A DNA stretch of 64,000 nt from Acidovorax sp. 210-6 (GTDB lineage Bacteria; Pseudomonadota; Gammaproteobacteria; Burkholderiales; Burkholderiaceae_C), in assembly GCF_010020825.1 (NCBI RefSeq), contig NZ_JAACJE010000001.1:2852001-2916000 (forward strand), read 5' to 3'. The notes beneath the pieces were generated by a model. That model made no database searches, was not told the DNA's origin, and was given only the letters and a program-made list of their open reading frames with translations. Numbering within the stretch: the first letter of the stretch is position 1; every line of letters starts with the position of its first letter. Shown piece by piece: positions 32,216-40,508 of this stretch. The position numbers and the translations under genes are program-made.

Positions 32216-34684
32216 TCACTCCATGGGCAAGGCGTCGGCATCTGCCCGCAAAGCCTCCAGATCGATCACCGCATCGGCCATGCCGGCCAACTCGGGCGTC
32301 TGAGAGACGAAGAACTCCCGGTGATAGCCGCCCAGTCGCAGCACCTCGCGCTTCATCGCCCCGAACATGCGCTTTCGGTCCGGGTCGAGGGCCCCGTCTG
32401 CTTCATCCGAGAACAGGGTCTCGTAGCGCCGTTCGCCAGCCTGCGCCAAATACAGTGCCACCGCCCGCACCAGGCATTCGTTGATCCAGACCCGCTCCCC
32501 TCCACTCATCAGCCGCACACTCTTGCTCTCCCCTGAATCGGCGTCATGCACCAGGATGTCGAAGTCCTCCCGTTTCTCGCCCTTGGCCGTCTCCCCCTGC
32601 GTGAGGATGGAGACCGTGAAGCGCGGGCCGTAGCACGCCAGCAGCAAGTCGTTCGCCAGTCCCGACAAGGCCGGCCCCGCATCGTCGATCGCCAGCGCAA
32701 TCAAACCATCATTGCTCATGCACCGCGCCAGCAGGGCCCAGTCGCCCATCGCGCTCTCGATCCGCAGGGCACGCCGATGCGCCGCAGCCCGACGTTGTGC
32801 CAGGGCATCCAGCTGCTGACGCAGCGCCGCCAGGCTCTCCAACTCCTTCAAAGCGTCTACGTGCGAGCCCTGTGCATTGCCATGCGCGGCGATGGCGCGA
32901 TCGCGTGCCGACTCGGCAATGACCAGCTGCTGGGGATCAAAGGGTTCCGGCAAAGTGCGCAGGACGGCATCCAGCCGGGCCAGCGCCTGCTTCAGCAGGT
33001 CGGACTGCTGCGTCCGCCGCGCGTCGATGGCCTGCATGGCGGCGGTAATGGCATCCCGCTCCTCCCGCTCGGCAACCGCTTCGGCCGAGGAATCGTCCCT
33101 CTCGGGATCTCCAAGGCCGTCCAGTTCGGCCTGAACCTCGGTCAAGCGCTGGCGCGCGACCTGAATCTCTTCCGCCTTCGCCGCCAGCAGGGCAAGTCGC
33201 GATGCGCGGCTGCGAGCGCGCTCCTGGCGATGCTCGGCGGCTTCCAATTGGCCGCTCGCGGCTGACAGCGACTGGACACGCGCCTTGACGGCCCGGCCCT
33301 CCCGCTCGACCTCCGCCTTCTCGTCGCCCAAACGCCGCAGCACCGCATCGGCGCTGGGAATCAGCGCCTGCGCCTCCCGTGCATCGGCCAGCAGTTGGCA
33401 AGCTCCCTGCAGCGGCATCCCGGCGCACGGCACCTCGGCGGTCAGGCCCAAACGGCGCCTGAGTGCCTGCGCCTGCAAGACAGCCTGCCCTGCCTCTCGT
33501 TCGATACCCTGAACCCGCTGCACAAGGATGCGCAACTGGCCCTTGGCCTGCTCCCACTCCGCCACCTGGTCTCGGCGATGACGCGCACGCTCGGTGCGCA
33601 GTTCCAGCAACTGCTCTGCCAGCGGCAAACGCCGCAATGCGTTGTGCACCAGGTGCTCCCGCTCCAGCAAGGCATGGCACCGGCTCCGTACGTTCTCCAG
33701 CCGTTCTCGGCGCTGCAGGGCCTGCGCCCCCCGCTGCGCAACACGGCGCATGAGCCGGTCCAGCCGCTGGCGCGCATCCTGTTCGCGCCCCGCCAGGTCC
33801 TGCAGAACCACTCGGCCCGCTCCCTGCGCAGCTTCCCGCTCCTGCAACAACTGGCCCCGCCGCGCGTCGGCCTCGCGCGCCTGCTCGCGCTGTGCCGCGG
33901 CCCGGGCGTGGGCCTGGCGCGCCTCCTCCAGCGCCGACGCCGCCGCTGCCACCGCCGCCTGCGTCCGGGCGGCACGCGCCGGCGCATCGGCGGCATCGGC
34001 CCGCGCGCGGGCGAGCCGTTCTCCCTCGGCGTCCAAGGCAGAGGCCTCCTGGCGCAGCGCTACCAGCCCTGCCTTCAACAGCTTGGCGGTCTCACCGGCC
34101 TTGCGCCCCAGCTCGCGGATATGCTCCTGCCCCAGCAGGTCGGCCAGCAGCGTTTTGATCTCCGCGTTGCGGTAGTCGCTGAGCTGACGCTTGCACTGGG
34201 CTCCGAAGACCGACGTGAAGAAGGTATCGGCGCTGCCGCACAGGTGCTCCACGCAACGCGTATAGGTGTCCACCTTGCCGTCCGACACCGTGCCATCCTC
34301 CAGTGTGACGGGGCGCCATGCGCCCGCATCGGAGAGTGCGAACAGGAAGGCCTCCGTCCGGCGCCGACCGTTGGGACGGATCACGATCTGGGAGCGATAG
34401 CTTTGGCCTTCGAGCGCCCAAACCAGCTCCTTCTCGTTCTCCGGAAGGTAGACATGGTCGTAGTAGCTGAAGCCGCCCGCGCCCGCTGCGGACGCACGCG
34501 AGGGCATCGTGAGGTACGGGTGCATGTTGTCGAGCACCGTGGTCTTGCCGCGCCCGTTGGCACCCGCGATGGCGACCAGCTCGGCCCCATCGCACAGTGC
34601 CTCGAAGTCCAGCGTCAAGGCATCCAGGCCCAGGCCATCCCGGATCCCGCGAAAGCCCTTGAGGGTCAGGGAAAGTAGTTGCAT
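32216..34684 (-). CDS. SbcC/Rad50-like SMC ATPase
   Basis: An 822-residue SMC-type ATPase. The N-terminal Walker A is GANGRGKTT (41-49). Long arginine/alanine-rich coiled coils follow. Near the exact midpoint two cysteines (Cys420 and Cys429, in PCAGMPLQGACQLL) occupy the place of the Rad50 zinc hook, but with eight residues between them instead of CxxC. The ABC signature is LMSGGE (725-730) and Walker B is ETLFSDEADGALD (755-767). The start MQLLSLTLKGFRGI is the normal one; the open frame extends 39 codons further upstream without support. With the SbcD-like gene nearby it probably forms a DNA-end-processing complex. Confidence 0.88.
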   Translation of the reverse strand: MQLLSLTLKGFRGIRDGLGLDALTLDFEALCDGAELVAIAGANGRGKTTVLDNMHPYLTMPSRASAAGAGGFSYYDHVYLPENEKELVWALEGQSYRSQIVIRPNGRRRTEAFLFALSDAGAWRPVTLEDGTVSDGKVDTYTRCVEHLCGSADTFFTSVFGAQCKRQLSDYRNAEIKTLLADLLGQEHIRELGRKAGETAKLLKAGLVALRQEASALDAEGERLARARADAADAPARAARTQAAVAAAASALEEARQAHARAAAQREQAREADARRGQLLQEREAAQGAGRVVLQDLAGREQDARQRLDRLMRRVAQRGAQALQRRERLENVRSRCHALLEREHLVHNALRRLPLAEQLLELRTERARHRRDQVAEWEQAKGQLRILVQRVQGIEREAGQAVLQAQALRRRLGLTAEVPCAGMPLQGACQLLADAREAQALIPSADAVLRRLGDEKAEVEREGRAVKARVQSLSAASGQLEAAEHRQERARSRASRLALLAAKAEEIQVARQRLTEVQAELDGLGDPERDDSSAEAVAEREERDAITAAMQAIDARRTQQSDLLKQALARLDAVLRTLPEPFDPQQLVIAESARDRAIAAHGNAQGSHVDALKELESLAALRQQLDALAQRRAAAHRRALRIESAMGDWALLARCMSNDGLIALAIDDAGPALSGLANDLLLACYGPRFTVSILTQGETAKGEKREDFDILVHDADSGESKSVRLMSGGERVWINECLVRAVALYLAQAGERRYETLFSDEADGALDPDRKRMFGAMKREVLRLGGYHREFFVSQTPELAGMADAVIDLEALRADADALPME

Positions 34685-34888
34685 GGCGAAGTTCTCCATG
34701 GGTTTGACGCACCCAGTTTCCCGTGAAAGCCCGGGGAAGCAAGGGCTTGAGCGCCGTGGCCGCCCCTCTCCGGCACTCTGGCAAGAGGATGATCGAGTCA
34801 TGCTGCAAAATTCCTTTTTCGTTCAATGGCTTATCGAAATCGACAAGAGAGGTAAAATCGTCCGTCAAGGATCCTCCCTCCCACCGCC

Positions 34889-35290
34889 ATGAACACGCTC
34901 AATCGCATCAAACGCTCCGTCGCCAACCGCAGCGACGATGTGCTGCTGCGCAGCGAGTTCGACCAGTTCGGCAGTGCCGCGCAGGTCGGCCGCGCACTGC
35001 GCGAACTGGTGCTGGACGGCACGCTGGTGCGCCTGGGCCTGGGCGTCTATGCCAAGGCCAAGCCAAGCGTGCTGACGGGCAAGCCGATTCCGGTGCGGCC
35101 GCTGGAGGTCCTGGCCCCCGAGGCGCTGAACAAGCTGGGTGTGACCGTCATGGCCAGCCGCTTGACCGAGGCGTACAACGCCGGACACAGCACCCAGGTG
35201 CCTGCGGGCATCGTCTTCAACGTCGGCCGACGCCGCATCGCCCGCAAGCTGGGCTTCAACGGCAAGGCGATCCAGTACGAACACGCATGA
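34889..35290 (+). CDS. AbiEi-like antitoxin (DUF6088 type)
   Basis: A 133-residue protein with an N-terminal winged-helix-like region (LLRSEFDQFGSAAQVGRALR) followed by LVRLGLGVYAKAK, the usual start of AbiEi-type antitoxins. It should repress the operon and counteract the nucleotidyltransferase toxin encoded next. The stop overlaps the toxin start (ATGA). The gene is rightward, between two leftward genes, so the pair forms its own transcription unit. TAAAAT near 34853 may be its -10 box. Confidence 0.8.
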   Translation: MNTLNRIKRSVANRSDDVLLRSEFDQFGSAAQVGRALRELVLDGTLVRLGLGVYAKAKPSVLTGKPIPVRPLEVLAPEALNKLGVTVMASRLTEAYNAGHSTQVPAGIVFNVGRRRIARKLGFNGKAIQYEHA

Positions 35291-36252
35291 GGGTGCTGGC
35301 ACCGCAGCGGCGGGAACTGATCGAGGCGCTCATCGCGGAAGCCACTTCCGGCGGAATCACTGCGGGCCTGCTGGAAAAGGACGAGCACCTGACCGATGCG
35401 TTGCGGGCCCTGTTCGCCTTGAGGCTTGAGGGTATGCAACTGGTGTTCTGTGGTGGCACCAGCCTGTCCAAGGCCTACGGGCTAATCGAACGCATGTCCG
35501 AGGACGCGGATCTGAAGGTGGTGCTGCCGGATGCGGGCCAAGTCCCCCGCGCCGAGGTCCGCCGCCGCCTTTCCGCGCTGAAGGCCCAGGTGGCCGAAAC
35601 GCTGGCCGGGATCGGCCTGGTCGAGGACAAGGGCAAAGAACTGGCCTTCAACGAGAACCGGTACTTCTGCAGTGAGTGGAGCTATGCGCGGCACTATGCA
35701 TCCGCCGCGGGGCTGCGCCCTCACCTGCAGATCGAATTGACGGCACGCACTCCGGTTTTGCCTCCACAGGTGCGCCGTATCACCACGCTGGCCGACCAAC
35801 TCGCCGGCCGCTCCGATCAAGCCTTCGAGGTCCCGGTGGTCGCCGTAGCCGAAACGGTCGCGGAGAAAGTCCTGTCATTCCTGCGCCGCTACGCACAGCA
35901 TCGCGCCGGGCTCATGCGCCAGGCCTGGGACACGGCCCTGGTCCGGCATCTCTACGACGTGCATTGCATCCGCCAACGCCAGCCTGAGATGCTGAGCGCA
36001 GCGCAGCGGGCCTTTCCTGCGCTGGTCGCAGGTGACCAAAAGGAGTTCGGCACCCAGTTCCCGGACTTTGCCACGGCCCCTCGTCAGGTGCTGAGCGGCG
36101 CGCTGCGGCAGGCCCGTGCGGACGCGAAGATCCAGGCGGAGTTCACCGGCAACCTGCTGCCGCTGGTCTATGGGGGCGGCACACCGGCATTCGCGCAGGC
36201 TTTCGGCGACTTCGACGCGGTCGCCGAAGCGCTGCTGGAAGTGCTGCCGTAG
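35287..36252 (+). CDS. AbiEii-like nucleotidyltransferase toxin
   Basis: A 321-residue AbiEii/type IV toxin-family nucleotidyltransferase. The signature is GGTSL (56-60) with Lys62, Tyr64, Arg69 and SEDADLKV (71-78), the polymerase-beta-like active site that holds the acidic metal ligands. Characterised relatives add nucleotides to tRNA acceptor ends and block phage growth by abortive infection. It is translationally coupled to the AbiEi-like gene. Its 3' end stops 18 bp from the convergent SbcD-like gene. Confidence 0.87.
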   Translation: MRVLAPQRRELIEALIAEATSGGITAGLLEKDEHLTDALRALFALRLEGMQLVFCGGTSLSKAYGLIERMSEDADLKVVLPDAGQVPRAEVRRRLSALKAQVAETLAGIGLVEDKGKELAFNENRYFCSEWSYARHYASAAGLRPHLQIELTARTPVLPPQVRRITTLADQLAGRSDQAFEVPVVAVAETVAEKVLSFLRRYAQHRAGLMRQAWDTALVRHLYDVHCIRQRQPEMLSAAQRAFPALVAGDQKEFGTQFPDFATAPRQVLSGALRQARADAKIQAEFTGNLLPLVYGGGTPAFAQAFGDFDAVAEALLEVLP

Positions 36253-36270
36253 CCCTGCCCACCGGACGCG

Positions 36271-37536
36271 TCAGGCCGCCAGCCGCATGGGTTCCAAGGG
36301 CTGGTCTTCGGCATCCCGCTCGCGCAATAGATCCGCTGCAATGTCCTCGGGTGTCGCTTCCTCCAGCGCGGCAAGGCATCTCAGCAGCGGTTCGGGGTTG
36401 ACCTCGGACACCTGGGCCCAGGCGCGCAGCTTGTCCTCCATCCTCGCCATGCGCGAGATGCCGGCCATGCGCGTGCGCACCACGGGCACGATGCGGCCCT
36501 CGAGCTTGGTCTCCGCGGCGTCGGCAAGGATCCGTTGGATGGCCCCGCGATCCACGGATCCCCGATCCTCCTCTGCCACGGTCCAGCGCACGCGCACGCT
36601 GGCACCGGCGATGTCCTGCCGTGCAACCGCTTCGCGCAAGGCCTCGAGATCCGGGCGGCCCTCGAACACGATATCCATGGTCCGGCGCGCCGGAGTGGGC
36701 TCCAGGGTGCAGCAGGCCGAATCCGCGCCCACTTCCCACAGCAGAAATCCCTTCTCCCCCTCTTCTCCATAGTGAAAGCGGCCGATGGAACCCGCATAGG
36801 CGATCAATTGCGCACCCGCAAGCCCCTGCTGCGCCCAGGTCTGGTGCCGATGGATATGGCCGAGCATGAAAGCCTGGGCCTCGGCGGCAAACAACGCCCC
36901 GGTCGTGAACTCATGATCGAAACCAGCCATTGGCACGCCGTGCTCGCTCACGCAACCGAACACCGTGCCGTGGGACACGCCGATGGTGGGCAGTCCTCGG
37001 CTGCGCGCGATCCGGTGTGACGGCGCAAAGCCGCAGAGCAGCCGGGCGAGTTGCTCTCCCACAGCCTGCGCCGCGTGCGTCGCCCCGGCGGTAGCCGCCA
37101 CGGTCGCCTTGTTGACAGTGGGTAGACAGGAGAACAGCGCTACCGCGCGATCCGGTAAAGCGCCGAAATGCCATTGCGGGGAAGCGATCCAGTCGCCCTC
37201 ACGGGTCAGGGCCACCTGCTGGATCCGGTCGGCCACGTGAATCGGGTGGCGCCCACCGACCGAGCGGAAGATGTCCAAGGTACCCGGGGGCTCGTGCGAG
37301 TAGGTACCCTGCAACAGCAGCACCGGGCAATGATCGGCCAAGCGCCGCACCCGCTCCACCAGCCGCGCTGCGGCGGGCGAATGCAGGTCCAGCGCGTGAT
37401 CGGTCGCGTCCCCGGACATCACGGCGGCCTGCGCCCCCTGCGCCACGGCCCGCTCGATGGCAGCGCCGAAGCAGCGCTCGGCCTCGGCGAGTGTCCTTGT
37501 TCCATAGTGCAGGTCGGAAAAGTGTGCGATGCGCAT
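36271..37536 (-). CDS. SbcD/Mre11-like metallophosphoesterase
   Basis: A 421-residue calcineurin-fold nuclease. Motif I is SDLHYG (Asp8, His10), motif II is MSGDATD (Asp43), the later metal motifs are GVSHG and LGHIHRHQ. The usual GNHD/E motif III is replaced by GTYSHE (77-82). A C-terminal helical region (residues ~300-421) would contact the SbcC-like partner. Start MRIAHFSDLHYG follows GAAGGAGAAGACC. It lies downstream of the RDF-like gene with an 11-bp gap, so they share a transcript. Confidence 0.87.
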   Translation of the reverse strand: MRIAHFSDLHYGTRTLAEAERCFGAAIERAVAQGAQAAVMSGDATDHALDLHSPAAARLVERVRRLADHCPVLLLQGTYSHEPPGTLDIFRSVGGRHPIHVADRIQQVALTREGDWIASPQWHFGALPDRAVALFSCLPTVNKATVAATAGATHAAQAVGEQLARLLCGFAPSHRIARSRGLPTIGVSHGTVFGCVSEHGVPMAGFDHEFTTGALFAAEAQAFMLGHIHRHQTWAQQGLAGAQLIAYAGSIGRFHYGEEGEKGFLLWEVGADSACCTLEPTPARRTMDIVFEGRPDLEALREAVARQDIAGASVRVRWTVAEEDRGSVDRGAIQRILADAAETKLEGRIVPVVRTRMAGISRMARMEDKLRAWAQVSEVNPEPLLRCLAALEEATPEDIAADLLRERDAEDQPLEPMRLAA

Positions 37537-37547
37537 GGTCTTCTCCT

Positions 37548-38840
37548 TCAGGCACCCAGGCCCAGTTCGGCGTCGATCTTGTCGAGGTAGCCTTCCGGGT
37601 CTTGGGCGTACCTGTCGAGCTCGTCCCACGCACGACCGCGGCCGTGGGGGTTGATCCGCCAGCCATGGCCCCAGCGCAAGGCCGCGTATGCGGAGTAGCG
37701 CTCCGTATCACCGCCCATGGCCCGGACGCGCGCCAGCAGTTGCGCGAGCGTAGGTCGCGCCTGCTCCAGACGCGGATGGCCGGCACCGGCGGGCGCATCG
37801 GCAGTTTCGCCTCCCCCGGCCTCCTCGCCCGTTCCTGCGTCCTGATGCGCCTCGGGCTGCCCTTCGAGCACCTGGGTTGCAAGATGGGCCTGCTGGATCG
37901 CCGTCTCTTCATCCTCGTGCTCGCGCAACAGGGCCGTCACGTCCACGGGGGCCTCCAGTTCGATGATCCACTGGGGCACGCGCACCGCCCGCCCCTGTTC
38001 GTCGATGTGCGGCACATCCCTGAGCACCTTCGTGAGGAAGAACGTCGCGCGATCACGTCCCAGGAAGCCGGAGATGCGTCCGCCGCGCATCATGGCCATG
38101 GCCTGGAAGCGCTGGATGGCCGCGCTCATCGCATAGAAGCTCGTGGTGGGAAGCTCCAGCGCGCTAATGGAACGGATGCCGGGAATGAAGAACAGGAACC
38201 GGCCCGTGAGATTGCACTGGCGCGCCTGGTACTCGGGGCAGGATTCCGGATCGCAGAGGCCGCCGTTTTCTTCGCGCAGCACGGTCTTGCGCCCGCCAAA
38301 GATACGGATCGCGCGCCGCCCCGTGTCGTCCACCGGGACCGGTGCATGGCGCATGCAGTGGCGCACCAGGCCATCGGGCGAGTACTGCGACCAGAACCGC
38401 TTCTCATGGGTACCCCAGGCCGCCAGCTCGTGCGGCATCACGGTCTGCCAGTGGTCGGCGGGGAAGACGACGGGAAAGCGGTAGAGACGGTGGCCCTGGC
38501 CTCGGTCTTCGCCGTAGGCATCGAGGATCTCCCGGGCGGTCTCCGGGTTCGCGAAGTCCGACGCTCGCACCGTGAACCAGGGCACGTTGCGCGGCACCAG
38601 CGGGGATTTGAGCTGCGGTATCGCCTGCGCCAGCCGCCGTTCGATCTCCTCGAAGGACCGGCCCTCGTCCACGCCCTGCCTGTAGATGGCCTTGGCCTCT
38701 GGATGCTCGGCGGCCTTGCGGGTCAGGACCATGATGCCGGGGCGGATCTTTCCCCCGGTGGGGATGCGTGCCGGGGCCTGGCCCAGCAGGGTGTGCAAGG
38801 CGACCGGCCCGCCCTGCACCGAAACGACAGCGTTTGCCAT
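37548..38840 (-). CDS. Gp3-like recombination directionality factor homologue
   Basis: A 430-residue protein of the type often labelled hydrolase or metal-binding protein in ICEs. It has KIRPGIMVLTRKAAEH near the start, YRFPVVFPADHWQTVMPHEL in the middle and a cysteine cluster HCMRH...CDPESCPEYQARQCN. This agrees with Gp3-type recombination directionality factors, which switch phage integrases to excision. The start MANAVVSVQGG follows AAGGAG by six bases; five codons more lie in frame upstream. Control of ICE excision is possible, but an ssDNA-annealing role is an alternative. Confidence 0.65.
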   Translation of the reverse strand: MANAVVSVQGGPVALHTLLGQAPARIPTGGKIRPGIMVLTRKAAEHPEAKAIYRQGVDEGRSFEEIERRLAQAIPQLKSPLVPRNVPWFTVRASDFANPETAREILDAYGEDRGQGHRLYRFPVVFPADHWQTVMPHELAAWGTHEKRFWSQYSPDGLVRHCMRHAPVPVDDTGRRAIRIFGGRKTVLREENGGLCDPESCPEYQARQCNLTGRFLFFIPGIRSISALELPTTSFYAMSAAIQRFQAMAMMRGGRISGFLGRDRATFFLTKVLRDVPHIDEQGRAVRVPQWIIELEAPVDVTALLREHEDEETAIQQAHLATQVLEGQPEAHQDAGTGEEAGGGETADAPAGAGHPRLEQARPTLAQLLARVRAMGGDTERYSAYAALRWGHGWRINPHGRGRAWDELDRYAQDPEGYLDKIDAELGLGA

Positions 38841-38980
38841 GTGGCGCTCCTTCATGAAACGTCGGGGTTGCGACGCTTCATGCTCTCGCGTGATGCCAAG
38901 TGTTCAACCCCCGGCAGCAAGGCTTCCAGCCGACTGCCCCGTCCGGTCATGCGCTGCCGGGAGCACAAAAGGCAAGCGAA

Positions 38981-40267
38981 CTAAGCCGCCGGTGATGGCA
39001 GCGCGGGCATGGGCTGCTCAGTCCGCCACGCCCAGCATTCACCGTTGGCGACGGCCTTCTCCTTGGCGGTACGCTCCTTGGCCCCGGCAAACGCACTCAC
39101 AATGTGCAGTGGAATGGGCGTGGCACCGCCGTCCAGCAACAGCGCATTTGGAAAGACTCCACCCTGCGGCGCGTCGTAGCGCAGCGGCTTGAGAAAGCGC
39201 CTTTCCTGTCCGACAAGCGCATCGATCAAAGGGCACTCGTGGACGCCCTCCAGCGGTATCCATTGATCGCTTGCCAGCATCAGGCTGGCCGAATCGATCT
39301 CGTAGGTCAATTCACGGCGGGCGCGTATCAACGCCGCGATCATGAGCCGGATCCGACGTCCGGTGTCGGCGTCGCGCGCCTCCAGCAAGGAAGCGTGAAC
39401 ACGCGCCAGGCGCTCCCAACTCTTGGTGGGCATCAGCAACGGCGCATCGGGCATGTGGCGGATCCAGATCCGGCAGGCGTGATCCGCACGATCGCAGGCC
39501 TTGAACTCGCCGATCACCAACGCCAATGGCGCATGCCCATCGTGGGGCTGCAGGATGGCCAGCTTTTCCCGTCGGCGCTGGGCGGTATCAGCTTTGGTGG
39601 ATTCCTGGAATGGCTCGGGGACATAGAGACGCTCGGCCAGTGGGATGCCCTTGACATCGATGTCGGCCGCCGCAGCGAGCAGGTACTTGCACAGGACACC
39701 CTGGTTGCGCTTTCCGGCCATGGCGGGCGTCCACCGGTTGAAGCCGGCACGCTCGAAAAGAAAATGCATCACGGCGCGAAGCGACATGCGCCGTCTCGGA
39801 ACCGTGATCTCTGCCGGCGCCAAGGACTCGCCCCTTGGCAGGGCGTGGCCCTGGGTCCTGGTCCATGGAAAGTCCACGCGCAGTTCCACTCGACCTGGCT
39901 CAGGCTCCAGCACGGCTTCTCCCACGAGTTCGCCCAGCCCGGAAAGCGCCGCGTCGGGTTCATAGGAGGGGCAGGAGGGGTGATGGTCCTTACCGGTTTC
40001 GGGCATGCGTTTGACCACGTACTTGCGATGGCGGGCCACATACATCTCCACACCACCGGCGACACACAGGCAACGCGGCCGCTCAGCGTCGTCATGGATC
40101 GACGCAAGCGCCAACTGGAGGCCCGGATCCGTGGCTGCAAACACACGGCCGTGGATTGAGAAGTGCTGCACAGGGAACACCGGGAGGCCGCCGTCGCCAC
40201 TCGTTGCCGCCGCACCTGGTTGCAAACCATTTCTTCCTGGACCATCGAAGAAAATCTGCTCCTGCAT
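38981..40267 (-). CDS. DUF1173 family protein
   Basis: A 428-residue protein matching the DUF1173 family known from ICEs and plasmids. The N-terminal part has CLCVAGGVEMYVARHRKYVV and CPSYEPD, and the C-terminal part has WIRHMPDAPLLMPTKSWERL. The start MQEQIFFDGPGRN follows GGGGGAGGCAGC; the 47-codon upward extension has no support. The function is unknown. It is downstream of the RDF-like gene's promoter side on the same strand and may be the distal gene of a different transcript because 140 bp separate them. Confidence 0.82.
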   Translation of the reverse strand: MQEQIFFDGPGRNGLQPGAAATSGDGGLPVFPVQHFSIHGRVFAATDPGLQLALASIHDDAERPRCLCVAGGVEMYVARHRKYVVKRMPETGKDHHPSCPSYEPDAALSGLGELVGEAVLEPEPGRVELRVDFPWTRTQGHALPRGESLAPAEITVPRRRMSLRAVMHFLFERAGFNRWTPAMAGKRNQGVLCKYLLAAAADIDVKGIPLAERLYVPEPFQESTKADTAQRRREKLAILQPHDGHAPLALVIGEFKACDRADHACRIWIRHMPDAPLLMPTKSWERLARVHASLLEARDADTGRRIRLMIAALIRARRELTYEIDSASLMLASDQWIPLEGVHECPLIDALVGQERRFLKPLRYDAPQGGVFPNALLLDGGATPIPLHIVSAFAGAKERTAKEKAVANGECWAWRTEQPMPALPSPAA

Positions 40268-40508
40268 GCTGCCTCCCCCTTCTGAGGACAATGCCACGCA
40301 CGCATGCTGGGCCATCGTTCCGCTACAGGCCAGCCGAATTCGTAACGGAATCAGCAGGTTTTCGGCATTGATGGCACAGAACTTTGCCATGGTGAAGGAC
40401 GAACCCATCCCATCGCCTCATTGATAGGCCACCGCTCCGCCAGGCCGCGGCCAGCATGCCAACTGCACGCAGTGGACAGGCCGCACAAAGCCCGTGGTTC
40501 TCTCGCAT

